A stretch of DNA of 64,000 bases, from NCBI GenBank assembly GCA_045811525.1, contig JBJMTV010000031.1, forward strand, positions 29,625-93,624. The letters are read 5' to 3'. Of this stretch, positions 46,232-55,259 are shown one piece after another. Each line of letters opens with the position of its first letter. Position 1 is the stretch's first letter. The notes below the pieces were generated by a model that was not told where the DNA came from, searched no databases, and saw nothing but the letters and a program-made list of their open reading frames with translations. A program made the position numbers and the translations under genes. The DNA comes from VAZQ01 sp045811525. GTDB lineage: Bacteria > Pseudomonadota > Alphaproteobacteria > Rhizobiales > Xanthobacteraceae.

Positions 46232-46465
46232 GCGCCACAATTACCACAACGGGGGAGAGAGCAAAGTATAATCTAAGTAATGGGAAGCGCTACGCGTAAG
46301 GTCTTTGTAAGTTTCGCGCTATGTTCAGGTAAGGAAGCTGAAAACATCCATGCTCCCGCAGTAGTTCAGGCTGCCTCCTTGCATTCCGTCAGCGCCGTCG
46401 AGCAACTGAGCCGACAGCCTGGACGCTCGTCGACGAGATTGTTCGACGGCGTAGCGCAGCCGACG

Positions 46466-47128
46466 CTACGCTGCGCTGGGCTTGCGCTCGCTGTTGAGGC
46501 GCTTGTCGAGATAGATGCCGATTGCCTGCATCAGCGGCTCTATCTTAGCGTCGAAGAAATGATTAGCGCCGGGGATGACCTTCTGCTCGATCACGATCCC
46601 CTTCTGCGTCTTGAGCTTTTCGACGAGCGTGGTGACATCCTTGTACGGCACCACGGCATCCTTATCGCCGTGCACAATCATTCCGGAGGAGGGGCAGGGA
46701 GCGAGAAAGGAAAAGTCGTAGAGATTGGCTGGCGACGCGATTGATATAAAACCTTCGATCTCGGGCCGGCGCATGAGAAGCTGCATGCCGATCCAGGCCC
46801 CAAAGGAAAAGCCAGCAATCCAGCAGCTGCGCGCCTCGGGATTGATCGATTGCGCCCAATCGAGCGCCGACGCCGCATCCGACAGCTCTCCCTGGCCATG
46901 GTCGAAGGACCCTTGGCTGCGGCCCACGCCGCGGAAATTGAAGCGGAGCACCGAGAAGTTGCGTTGCGCAAAGGCGTAGTACACCTGGTACACGATCTGA
47001 TGGTTCATCGTGCCGCCGAACTGGGGATGCGGGTGCAGCACGATGCCGATCGGGGCATTTTTCTGACGGGCCGGATGGTAACGGCCCTCAATGCGTCCGG
47101 CAGCGCCGGTGAAAATGACTTCAGGCAT
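46466..47128 (-). CDS. Alpha/beta hydrolase
   Basis: 220 residues. The strand after the start reads IVLHPHPQFGGTMNHQIVYQ, followed by RFNFRGVGRSQGSFDHG, the nucleophile elbow GFSFGA with Ser108, an acid near VVPYKD and a final ANHFFDAK His. This is the small KANL3/TEX30-like or dienelactone-hydrolase-like group. The substrate is unknown. It lies divergently upstream of the desulfurase and suf genes; similar hydrolases neighbour suf genes in other Rhizobiales. Confidence 0.88.
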   Translation of the reverse strand: MPEVIFTGAAGRIEGRYHPARQKNAPIGIVLHPHPQFGGTMNHQIVYQVYYAFAQRNFSVLRFNFRGVGRSQGSFDHGQGELSDAASALDWAQSINPEARSCWIAGFSFGAWIGMQLLMRRPEIEGFISIASPANLYDFSFLAPCPSSGMIVHGDKDAVVPYKDVTTLVEKLKTQKGIVIEQKVIPGANHFFDAKIEPLMQAIGIYLDKRLNSERKPSAA

Positions 47129-47384
47129 GAGGCTCGAACCTTGATCAGACTGGACGGGCGCCGGCAGACGAAAGACACGCCGAGACGGCAGAAGAGCGCG
47201 CCCTTGACGGCAATGGTTGGTGCACGTAAGTACCTATAACCACTCCGGTTTTCGCTAGGGGCTGGGCGCGGGGGAACGGCACAGCAGGGCTTTCTAGCAC
47301 GGGGGCGGGGGCGAGAAGCAAGGCTTTTGCGTCCGTGCAGTGGCTGATTTCGCCAGCCCAATGCGGCAACAGGTTCCTCCAGGG

Positions 47385-48530
47385 ATGAGCAAGCAAATCT
47401 ACCTCGACTGGAACGCCACCGCGCCTTTGCGTCAGGAGGCGCGGATGGCGGCGCTTGCTGCGTTCGATCTAGTAGGCAATCCATCCTCGGTGCACGGCGA
47501 AGGCAGAGCCGCGCGGCGCATGATCGAGGAGGCTCGGGGCCACGTCGCCGCTCTGGTTGGCGCGGAGCCGCGCGACGTGGTGTTTACCTCAGGGGGCACC
47601 GAGGCCAATGTGCTGGCCCTGCACCCTTCGCAACCAGATGAACGCCTTCTTGTGAGCGCGGTCGAGCACCCTTCCGTGCTGGCTGGAGGGCGTTTTCCCG
47701 CAGGCGCCGTCGAGCGGCTCCCGGTCAATAGCGAGGGTCAGGTCGACCTCTCAGCGCTTGGCTTGCGGCTGCGCGATCTCGGGGGCAAGGCCCTCGTGTC
47801 GGTGATGCTCGCCAACAATGAGACGGGCGTCATGCAACCCATCTCGCGCATTGCTCCCCTGGTGGGTGCCGAGGGGGCGCGTCTGCACGTCGATGCCGTG
47901 CAGGCAGCCGGGCGGGTTGACTGCTCTGTCGCGCTCGCGGCTGACGTTTTGACCCTTTCGGGCCACAAAATTGGCGGTCCAAAAGGTGTTGGTGCGCTGA
48001 TCCAGCGGCCCGCGCAGCGCCATAAGCTCATCCCGGTGTTGAGGGGCGGAGGCCAGGAGCGCGGCATGCGCGCGGGGACGGAGAATGTCGCGGCGATCGC
48101 CGGGTTTGGTGCCGCGGCGCAGGTTCTGTGCAAGAGTTTCGTCGCCGAGAGCACCCGCATGGCGACCCTGCGCGAGCGGCTCGAACGGAAGCTTACTGCT
48201 GCAGCGCCGAACGTGACGATCTTCGGCGCCGCCGCGGAGCGGCTTCCCAACACCACTTTGTTTGCGGTCCCCGGCATCAAGGCTGAAACTGCCATCATCG
48301 CGTTGGATCTTGCTGGATGCGCGCTGTCCTCCGGTGCGGCTTGTTCCTCAGGCAAGGTTCAGGCATCGCATGTGCTTGCGGCAATGGGGGTTCCGGTGAA
48401 CTTGGCGCGGGGGGCAATCCGGCTCAGCCTCGGTCCCAGCACCACCGAAAGTGAGCTTGATCGCTTCATTGAAGCTTGGATTAGCGTTTCAGGAGCATTA
48501 CTTAAGAACCGAGCCGAGATCGCCGCTTGA
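47385..48530 (+). CDS. Cysteine desulfurase, IscS/NifS class
   Basis: 381 residues. It takes sulfur from cysteine to supply iron-sulfur cluster assembly. The cofactor lysine is Lys195 in LSGHKIGGPKG, and the persulfide cysteine is Cys320 in SSGAACSSGKV. Both belong to class I (IscS/NifS) rather than the SufS class. YLDWNATAPLR is the standard start. ATG 47385 was chosen as the first conserved methionine; ATG 47361 would add eight residues. No iscU, iscA or iscR is present, so it presumably feeds SufB or other acceptors. It precedes sufB by 152 bases. Confidence 0.93.
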   Translation: MSKQIYLDWNATAPLRQEARMAALAAFDLVGNPSSVHGEGRAARRMIEEARGHVAALVGAEPRDVVFTSGGTEANVLALHPSQPDERLLVSAVEHPSVLAGGRFPAGAVERLPVNSEGQVDLSALGLRLRDLGGKALVSVMLANNETGVMQPISRIAPLVGAEGARLHVDAVQAAGRVDCSVALAADVLTLSGHKIGGPKGVGALIQRPAQRHKLIPVLRGGGQERGMRAGTENVAAIAGFGAAAQVLCKSFVAESTRMATLRERLERKLTAAAPNVTIFGAAAERLPNTTLFAVPGIKAETAIIALDLAGCALSSGAACSSGKVQASHVLAAMGVPVNLARGAIRLSLGPSTTESELDRFIEAWISVSGALLKNRAEIAA

Positions 48531-48682
48531 CACTATCCTCGGTGCGGAAGCCCGCATTGGGTGGGCGCCGCGCGCTGGGCCTACCGCCGCAATCAAACGG
48601 GGCTTGAGAGAGCAGCAGAGCAATACACACCATAACCGAGTCAATCCCAACCCGCGGTCCTTGAAACCGCAGCGGAGGAAGA

Positions 48683-50200
48683 ATGCCGGCCGTACAAGAG
48701 ACCGTCGATCAGGTCCGCCGTATCGACGTCGACCAGTACAAGTATGGGTTCGAGACGAACATCGAATCCGACAAGGCCCCCAAGGGGCTCAACGAAGATA
48801 CTGTCCGCTTCATCTCGGCCAAGAAGAACGAGCCGGGCTGGATGCTTGCTTGGCGTCTGGATGCCTTCCGGCGTTGGGTCACCATGCGCGAGCCCACCTG
48901 GGCGCGGGTCAATTACGCGCCCATCGACTACCAAGACACCTACTACTATGCCGCGCCCAAGCAGAAGCCCGGCCCGAAGTCGCTCGACGAGATCGATCCA
49001 GAGATTCTCGCCACCTACGACAAGCTTGGTATTCCGTTGCGTGAGCGCGAGGCGCTGCTCGGCATCCAAAGGCCGCAGCAGGACGGCGACACGGCCGATG
49101 AGGGTCGCACGAACGGCTATGGTCGGGTGGCGGTTGACGCGGTATTCGACTCCGTGTCGGTGGCGACGACGTTCAAGGAAGAGCTCGGCAAGGCCGGCGT
49201 CCTGTTCATGCCGATCTCCGAAGCGCTGCAGAAGCATCCGGAGCTGGTGCGGAAATATCTCGGCACGGTCGTGCCTGTATCGGACAATTTCTTTGCGACG
49301 CTCAACTCGGCGGTGTTCTCGGACGGCTCCTTCGTCTATGTGCCGCCGGGTGTGCGCTGTCCCATGGAGCTCTCGACTTATTTTCGCATCAACGAACGCA
49401 ATACCGGCCAGTTCGAGCGGACTTTGATCATCGCCGATAAGGGCTCGTATGTCAGCTATCTCGAGGGCTGCACTGCACCGACGCGTGACGAGAACCAGCT
49501 CCATGCCGCCGTGGTCGAGTTGATCGCCTTGGATGATGCCGAGATCAAGTACTCGACCATACAAAACTGGTACCCGGGCGATTCGAGTGGCAAGGGCGGC
49601 ATCTACAATTTCGTCACCAAGCGTGGTGATTGCCGTGGGGCAAACTCGAAGATTTCCTGGACTCAGCTGGAAACAGGCTCAGCCATTACCTGGAAATATC
49701 CAAGCTGCATCCTGCGCGGCGACAACTCACGCGGTGAGTTTTATTCAATTGCCATCTCGAACGGCTACCAGCAGGTCGATTCCGGGACCAAGATGTTGCA
49801 CCTGGGCAAGAACACGACGAGCCGCATCATCTCCAAAGGCATCGCTGCCGGTCACTCGAACAATACTTATCGTGGGCTGGTGACGGCGCATCGGCGCGCC
49901 CTGGGCGCTCGCAATTTCACCAATTGCGACTCGCTGCTGATCGGCGACAAATGCGGCGCGCACACCACGCCGTATATTGAGGCCAAAAATCCTTCGACGG
50001 TGTTCGAGCACGAGGCCACCACCTCGAAGATCTCCGAAGAGACGCTGTTCTACTGCAGGCAGCGCGGCCTCAATCAGGAGGAGGCGATTGCCCTCGTGGT
50101 CAACGGTTTCGTCAAGGATGTCCTGCAGCAATTGCCGATGGAATTTGCCGTCGAGGCACAGAAGCTGATTTCGATCAGCCTGGAGGGCAGCGTAGGTTGA
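48683..50200 (+). CDS. sufB: Fe-S cluster scaffold subunit SufB
   Basis: 505 residues. SufB with SufC and SufD forms the scaffold on which clusters are built. Characteristic blocks are VFSDGSFVYVPPGVRCPMEL, YLEGCTAPTRDENQLHAAVV, the right-handed beta-helix core and NFTNCDSLLIGDKCGAHTTP with the conserved cysteine. The N-terminal region (YKYGFETNIESDKAPKGLNE) is as in other Suf systems. GGAGGAAG lies just before ATG 48683. Confidence 0.98.
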   Translation: MPAVQETVDQVRRIDVDQYKYGFETNIESDKAPKGLNEDTVRFISAKKNEPGWMLAWRLDAFRRWVTMREPTWARVNYAPIDYQDTYYYAAPKQKPGPKSLDEIDPEILATYDKLGIPLREREALLGIQRPQQDGDTADEGRTNGYGRVAVDAVFDSVSVATTFKEELGKAGVLFMPISEALQKHPELVRKYLGTVVPVSDNFFATLNSAVFSDGSFVYVPPGVRCPMELSTYFRINERNTGQFERTLIIADKGSYVSYLEGCTAPTRDENQLHAAVVELIALDDAEIKYSTIQNWYPGDSSGKGGIYNFVTKRGDCRGANSKISWTQLETGSAITWKYPSCILRGDNSRGEFYSIAISNGYQQVDSGTKMLHLGKNTTSRIISKGIAAGHSNNTYRGLVTAHRRALGARNFTNCDSLLIGDKCGAHTTPYIEAKNPSTVFEHEATTSKISEETLFYCRQRGLNQEEAIALVVNGFVKDVLQQLPMEFAVEAQKLISISLEGSVG

Positions 50201-50334
50201 TGGCAAGGCCGCTCACCAACGTCGCGGAGCCGGCGCACGGCCGCGACGGGTGGGGCTGAACAGCACCTGCGCTCCGATCGGCCTGATTAGCCACGTCACA
50301 TTATTGCAGCGACACGAAATCACGAGGCGACTGA

Positions 50335-51090
50335 ATGCCCCTGTTGGAAGTGAAGGATCTGCATGTGGAGGTCGAGGGCAGAAAGATCCTCAATGGCCTC
50401 GATCTCACCATCGAGAAGGGCAGCGTGCATGCCATCATGGGTCCGAACGGGTCCGGCAAATCGACGCTCGCGCATGTGCTCGCCGGCAAGGAAGGCTATG
50501 CGGTGACACAGGGGCAGGTCCTGCTCGATGGTGAGGACATTTTAGCGCTTGCTCCCGATGAGCGTGCGGCGAAGGGCGTTTTCCTCGCTTTTCAGTATCC
50601 GCTGGAAATTCCTGGGGTGGCGACGATGACCTTTCTGCGCACGGCTCTCAATGCGCAACGCAAGAAGCGCGGCCAAGGCGAGCTGCAGGTGCCGGCATTC
50701 ATGAAGCGGGTCAACGAGGCCTCGGCACAGCTCGGGATCGATCGCGACATGCTGCGCCGCGGGGTCAATGTCGGCTTCTCCGGCGGGGAGAAGAAACGCA
50801 ACGAGATTCTGCAGATGGCGCTTCTCGAGCCGCGCCTCGGCGTGCTCGACGAAACCGATTCCGGCCTCGACATCGATGCCCTCAAGATTGTTGCGGATGG
50901 CGTCAATCGCCTGCGGTCCCCCGACCGGGCGTTCGTCGTCATCACGCATTACCAGCGGTTGCTGAACTACATCGTTCCTGAGGTCGTGCACGTGCTCTCT
51001 AAGGGGCGCATTGTGAAAACCGGCGGCAAAGATCTTGCGCTGGAGCTCGAGGCCACGGGCTATGCCCAATATCGCGAGGAGGCGGCGTAA
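50335..51090 (+). CDS. sufC: Fe-S cluster assembly ATPase SufC
   Basis: 251 residues. It is a cytosolic ABC-type ATPase that drives conformational change in SufBD. Walker A is GPNGSGKST at 36-44. The signature is VGFSGGEKKRNEI, and Walker B is LGVLDETDSGLDID with the SufC-specific ET-DSGLD form. THYQRLL is the H-loop. ATG 50335 follows a GAGGCGACTG segment. The 134-base gap after sufB shows no other gene. Confidence 0.98.
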   Translation: MPLLEVKDLHVEVEGRKILNGLDLTIEKGSVHAIMGPNGSGKSTLAHVLAGKEGYAVTQGQVLLDGEDILALAPDERAAKGVFLAFQYPLEIPGVATMTFLRTALNAQRKKRGQGELQVPAFMKRVNEASAQLGIDRDMLRRGVNVGFSGGEKKRNEILQMALLEPRLGVLDETDSGLDIDALKIVADGVNRLRSPDRAFVVITHYQRLLNYIVPEVVHVLSKGRIVKTGGKDLALELEATGYAQYREEAA

Positions 51091-51096
51091 GCACGG

Positions 51097-52422
51097 ATGA
51101 ACGCCGAGATTCACCCGATCAGGACTGCGGCGGAGAGCGCACTCGCGGCAAGCTTTGCCGCTGCGAAGCCTACCTTGCCGGGCACACCCGAGGTGAGGGG
51201 CCTGCGCGAGCAAGCTTTTGCACGCTTTGAGGCCGCGGGGCTGCCGCACCGTCGGGTCGAGGAGTGGAAGTACACTGATTTGCGCGCCTTCATGCGTGAG
51301 GCGCTGCCGTTGGCACCCTTACCGGATGGCGCAGCAACGAACCGCGCAAAGAGTGCCAGCGATAAGCTCACCTCGATCGACGGACGGCGCCTCGTCCTGG
51401 TGGACGGCACGTTCGTGAAGGAACTCTCCGACCTGGCCGATCTGGAGCCGGGGCTCACGATCTCCTCGACACGGGAGCTACTGTCGACTGGCGACGCGTT
51501 GGTTGCGCGGCATCTCGGCAGGGTGGTCGCCACGAACGACATTGCAGTTGCGCTGAACACGGCCTTTATGGCCGACGGTGTGATCATCCATGTCGCGGCT
51601 GCCGCCACATTGGGGCGGCCAGTGCACCTTGTTTTTATCAATTCCGGCATCCTGCCCGCGGCAGTGTTCGCCCGCTCCCTGATGGTGATCGAGCCTGGCG
51701 CTCGCGCCATGCTGATCGAGAGCCATGAAGGCGCTGCAACGAACCAGGTCAATACAGTCCTCGAGCTCGTGGTCGGTGACAGGGCCCATGTCGACCATGT
51801 GAAGATGACCGGCACTGGCGCTGGCGCGCTGCACCTCTCCACCTTGCTCGCGTGCATCGGCAGACAGGCTCGGTTTGCCGAATTTCTCTTCACGACCGGC
51901 GGTGAAGTCGTGCGCAACCAGCTGTTTGTGACGCTCGCAGGGCAGGGGACCATAGTTCATATCGGCGGCGCCAATCTGCTCAGGGCGCGTCAGCACGTCG
52001 ATACGACAGTGTTCGCCGATCATGCTGTCGCCGACTGCAACAGTCGCGAAATTTTCAAATCCGTGCTCGACGGCGAGAGCCGCGGAATTTTTCAGGGCAA
52101 GATATTGGTGCGGCCGGGCGCCCAGAAGACCGACGCCCGGATGGCAGCGCACGCCCTGCTCCTGTCCGACCAAGCGGAAGCCGATAACAAGCCTGAGCTT
52201 GAAATCTTTGCCGATGACGTTCAATGCGGCCACGGCGCCACGTGCGGGGCGCTCGACCAGGACTTGCTGTTCTATCTGAAGGCGCGCGGCATTCCGGCGA
52301 AAGAGGCGGAAGCCTTGCTGATCCAGGCGTTCGTCGGTGAGGCCGTCGAGAGCATCGAGCATGCCGGACTGCGCGACACCCTCATGGACCAGGTGGCGCA
52401 CTGGCTGGAGCAGCGCGGATGA
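51097..52422 (+). CDS. sufD: Fe-S cluster assembly protein SufD
   Basis: 441 residues. It is the SufB paralogue in the SufBC2D scaffold and is needed for iron entry. It shows RVEEWKYTDLRAFMRE near the N-terminus, the beta-helix core and FADDVQCGHGATCGALDQDLLFYLKARGI near the end, where the conserved His of the SufB–SufD interface lies. It starts 6 bases after sufC and its stop overlaps the sufS start (ATGA), so it is translationally coupled on both sides. Confidence 0.97.
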   Translation: MNAEIHPIRTAAESALAASFAAAKPTLPGTPEVRGLREQAFARFEAAGLPHRRVEEWKYTDLRAFMREALPLAPLPDGAATNRAKSASDKLTSIDGRRLVLVDGTFVKELSDLADLEPGLTISSTRELLSTGDALVARHLGRVVATNDIAVALNTAFMADGVIIHVAAAATLGRPVHLVFINSGILPAAVFARSLMVIEPGARAMLIESHEGAATNQVNTVLELVVGDRAHVDHVKMTGTGAGALHLSTLLACIGRQARFAEFLFTTGGEVVRNQLFVTLAGQGTIVHIGGANLLRARQHVDTTVFADHAVADCNSREIFKSVLDGESRGIFQGKILVRPGAQKTDARMAAHALLLSDQAEADNKPELEIFADDVQCGHGATCGALDQDLLFYLKARGIPAKEAEALLIQAFVGEAVESIEHAGLRDTLMDQVAHWLEQRG

Positions 52423-53666
52423 ACGCTCATCCCGGCGTGAGCAATGGTGCTTATGACGTTGCCCGTATCCGCGAGGACTTTCCTGTTCTCGGCATGTCGG
52501 TCTACGGCAAGCCGCTCGTTTATCTCGACAACGCCGCATCCGCGCAGAAGCCCAGGACGGTGCTCGACAGGCTCGAGCGCGCCTACACCTCCGAATACGC
52601 CAATGTGCATCGTGGGCTCCACTACCTCGCCAACGCCGCCACCGAGGCCTACGAGGAATCGCGCGGTAAGGTGCAGGCGTTTGTCAATGCGGCGCGCAGT
52701 GAGGAGATCATCTTCACGCGCAATGCGACGGAAGCCATCAATCTGGTAGCGCACACCTTCGCTCGCGAGCGCGTAAAGCCAGGCGATGAGATCGTGCTCT
52801 CCATCATGGAGCACCATTCCAACATCGTGCCTTGGCATTTCCTGCGTGAGCGGCAGGGCGCGGTGATCAAATGGGCGCCGGTCGACGACGAAGGCAATTT
52901 CCTGGTCGATGAATTCGAGCAGCTCCTCACACCACGTACCAAGCTCGTTGCCATCACCCACATGTCGAACGCGCTAGGCACGGTTGTGCCGGTGAAGGAG
53001 GTTGTGCGGCGTGCGCACGAGCGCGGCATTCCGGTTCTGATCGATGGTGCCCAGGGAGCCGTGCATCTTGATGTGGATGTCCAGGACATTGGCTGCGACT
53101 TCTATGCACTGACGGGCCACAAGCTTTACGGGCCAACCGGAATCGGCGTCCTCTACAGCAGGCTCCAGCACCTCATCGAAATGCCGCCCTTCAATGGGGG
53201 CGGCGAGATGATTCGCGAAGTCTCCGAGGATCGCATCTCGTATGGCGAGCCGCCGCACAAGTTCGAAGCCGGCACGCCGCCCATCGTGCAGGCCATAGGT
53301 CTTGGTGCAGCCCTCGACTACATCAACTCCATCGGCAAAGAACGGATCAGAAGGCACGAAGCGGGCCTGCTCGATTACGCACAGAACCGGTTGCGTGAGA
53401 TCAACGCTTTGCGCATCTTCGGGTCGGCCAAGGAGAAAGGTCCGATCGTCTCGTTTGAACTCAAGGGAGCCCACCCGCACGACGTCGCCACCATCATCGA
53501 TCGGTCTGGAATAGCGGTGCGCGCCGGCACACATTGCGTGATGCCGCTGCTCTCCCGCTTCGGCGTGAGAGCGACCTGTCGAGCGTCATTCGGGCTCTAC
53601 AACACACGCAACGAGGTGGACCGCCTCGCCGAGTCCTTGATCAAAGCGCAGGGTTTTTTTGCATGA
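52419..53666 (+). CDS. sufS: Cysteine desulfurase SufS
   Basis: 415 residues. It is a class II cysteine desulfurase. Cofactor Lys235 is in LTGHKLYGPTG, and the persulfide Cys387 in RATCRASFGLYNT. YLDNAASAQKP is the usual start. It overlaps sufD by 4 bases (ATGA) and sufT by 4 bases. The SufE sulfur acceptor is not in this window, so it must be encoded elsewhere or replaced. Confidence 0.97.
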   Translation: MNAHPGVSNGAYDVARIREDFPVLGMSVYGKPLVYLDNAASAQKPRTVLDRLERAYTSEYANVHRGLHYLANAATEAYEESRGKVQAFVNAARSEEIIFTRNATEAINLVAHTFARERVKPGDEIVLSIMEHHSNIVPWHFLRERQGAVIKWAPVDDEGNFLVDEFEQLLTPRTKLVAITHMSNALGTVVPVKEVVRRAHERGIPVLIDGAQGAVHLDVDVQDIGCDFYALTGHKLYGPTGIGVLYSRLQHLIEMPPFNGGGEMIREVSEDRISYGEPPHKFEAGTPPIVQAIGLGAALDYINSIGKERIRRHEAGLLDYAQNRLREINALRIFGSAKEKGPIVSFELKGAHPHDVATIIDRSGIAVRAGTHCVMPLLSRFGVRATCRASFGLYNTRNEVDRLAESLIKAQGFFA

Positions 53667-54061
53667 GTGAAGAATCGAACGGGCCAGCGCCGGCGGAGGC
53701 GACAAATGTTGCACCGCCGCTCAGCGCCGAGCGGCAATCTCTCCCGGAGGGCGAGCTGGCGCGTCTGACCGATGACGTCATCGCCGGCTTGAAGACCGTG
53801 TACGATCCTGAAATTCCGGCAGATATTTACGAGCTTGGCCTCATCTACAAGATCGACATCGCCGACGATCGCAAGGTGACGGTGGAGATGACGCTGACCA
53901 CCCCCAATTGCCCGTCTGCGCAAGAGCTGCCGATCATGGTAGAGAACGCCGTCGCCAGCGTCCCGGGCGTTGGTGAGGTAAAGGTCGATATCGTCTGGGA
54001 CCCACCCTGGGAGCCGAGCCGGATGTCGGACGAAGCCCGTGCCGTGCTCAACATGTGGTGA
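53663..54061 (+). CDS. sufT: SUF system assembly protein SufT (MIP18/DUF59 family)
   Basis: 132 residues. After a disordered N-terminus (about 1-30) comes the MIP18 domain: VIAGLKTVYDPEIPADIYELGLIYKI with the DPE motif, and TLTTPNCPSAQELP with the conserved cysteine, then VDIVWDPPW. SufT-type proteins help cluster maturation or transfer. ATG 53663 overlaps the sufS stop. It is the fifth gene in the operon. Confidence 0.93.
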   Translation: MSEESNGPAPAEATNVAPPLSAERQSLPEGELARLTDDVIAGLKTVYDPEIPADIYELGLIYKIDIADDRKVTVEMTLTTPNCPSAQELPIMVENAVASVPGVGEVKVDIVWDPPWEPSRMSDEARAVLNMW

Positions 54062-54064
54062 TCT

Positions 54065-54475
54065 GTGCAGCTCGATCGGGTCATCGAGACCTGTCTCTAT
54101 GTCGATGATCTCGACCGCGCCGCAACATTCTATGAGAAGGTGCTGGGGCTCACCTTGCTGACCAGCGATGCGCGCTTCCGCGCTTACGACGTGGGCGGAA
54201 AGAGCGTGCTGCTGCTGTTTCGCCGGGGTACGACGCTGCAGACGGTGCACTTGCCGGGGGGCACCATACCGCCGCATGACGGCCAAGGCCCTCTGCATCT
54301 CGCCTTCGCGGTTAGCGCCGAGGAGTTGCCTCGCTGGGAGGCGCGGCTGGGCGAGGAGTCAATTGCGGTCGAAGGGCGCACCCATTGGATGCGCGGCGGT
54401 CGCAGCATCTACTTCCGCGATCCCGATGGCCACCTTTTGGAGCTCGCAAGTCCCGGACTGTGGTCAACCTACTGA
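54065..54475 (+). CDS. VOC (glyoxalase-like) protein inside the suf operon
   Basis: 136 residues. The VOC fold is visible: IETCLYVDDLDRAATFYEKV at the start, LGLTLL, an HLAFAV strand after the middle, and YFRDPDGHLLELASPGLW at the end. The metal-ligand positions read Glu8-like near IETC, His near PLHLAF and Glu near LLELA. The GTG at 54065 begins 3 bases after the sufT stop, indicating translational coupling. Its substrate and its link to cluster assembly are unknown. A second VOC gene is at the left edge of the window. Confidence 0.88.
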   Translation: MQLDRVIETCLYVDDLDRAATFYEKVLGLTLLTSDARFRAYDVGGKSVLLLFRRGTTLQTVHLPGGTIPPHDGQGPLHLAFAVSAEELPRWEARLGEESIAVEGRTHWMRGGRSIYFRDPDGHLLELASPGLWSTY

Positions 54476-54592
54476 GACGCTGCGCTGTTTACGGGGCGGA
54501 AAGCTCTGGGCTTCACATCCGGCATTTCGTTGCTATCTTTCGGGCACTAGCGCAAGTCATTGCTGGGTCTTGTCCCGGCCTGAGGGAGCTCC

Positions 54593-54979
54593 ATGGCCAA
54601 GCCGCGGCCCAAATTGCAGGCGATTCGTCTCACAGACAGCGCGGCCGAACGCATCAAGTATGTCATGGCGAACGCTGCCCAGCCGGTAATCGGGGTGCGC
54701 GTTGGCGTACGGAACGGGGGCTGTGCCGGGATGGCCTATACCATGGAATATGCCGAGCGAATCGAGCCGGCCGACGAGGTGGTGGAGGACAAGGGAGTTT
54801 GCGTCCTCATTGACCCCAAAGCGGTGCTGTTTCTGATCGGCACCGAGATGGACTACAAGAGTGACAAGCTTTCCGCCCAATTCGTCTTCAACAACCCGAA
54901 CCAGACCTCATCCTGTGGCTGTGGCGAGTCGGTAAAGCTCAAGCCCGCTGCTCAGGCGGCAGGCGAGGCCTTGGGATAG
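54593..54979 (+). CDS. sufA: A-type iron-sulfur carrier (SufA/ErpA-like)
   Basis: 128 residues. It accepts clusters from the SufBCD scaffold and passes them to apoproteins. The three ligand cysteines are Cys44 (NGGCAGM), Cys108 and Cys110 (SSCGCGES). The N-terminal start MAKPRPKLQAIRLTDSAAER is usual for alphaproteobacterial SufA-like proteins, which also resemble ErpA. ATG 54593 has GGGAG upstream. It ends the operon; the gap from the VOC gene is 117 bases. Confidence 0.94.
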   Translation: MAKPRPKLQAIRLTDSAAERIKYVMANAAQPVIGVRVGVRNGGCAGMAYTMEYAERIEPADEVVEDKGVCVLIDPKAVLFLIGTEMDYKSDKLSAQFVFNNPNQTSSCGCGESVKLKPAAQAAGEALG

Positions 54980-55259
54980 AGACAAAGCGCACGGCCCTCG
55001 TTCGTCCCAGCAGCTAATGCTCGCGCCCCGTCTTGGTGCTTCGCTAACGGGGAGCTTGGAAAAGCCAACCGCGATGTTACTGTATGATCGTGCAACCGGT
55101 ATAAACCGGCCAATGATGGCCCGGAGTTCCGGTCGTTGGCCAGAGACGAGCGCCTGATAACGCTCTCTTGTCTCCAATTTGAGGCAGGACGGACCGTTTT
55201 CGGGCGATGCGCGTTCTGAGTCTAGGGAGCGACACACTAATGCGTGAGAGCGAGGTATC

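Noticed and set aside
46280..46744. 154-codon plus-strand frame after a TATAAT-like sequence
   Set aside because: Mostly antisense to the alpha/beta hydrolase gene and without conserved residues. The TATAAT lacks a matching -35.
48641..49564. 307-codon open frame antisense to sufB
   Set aside because: Same reason: shadow of sufB, no start signals.
51478..52539. 353-codon open frame antisense to sufD/sufS
   Set aside because: Overlaps two certain genes; composition rich in His, Arg and Gln with no domain.
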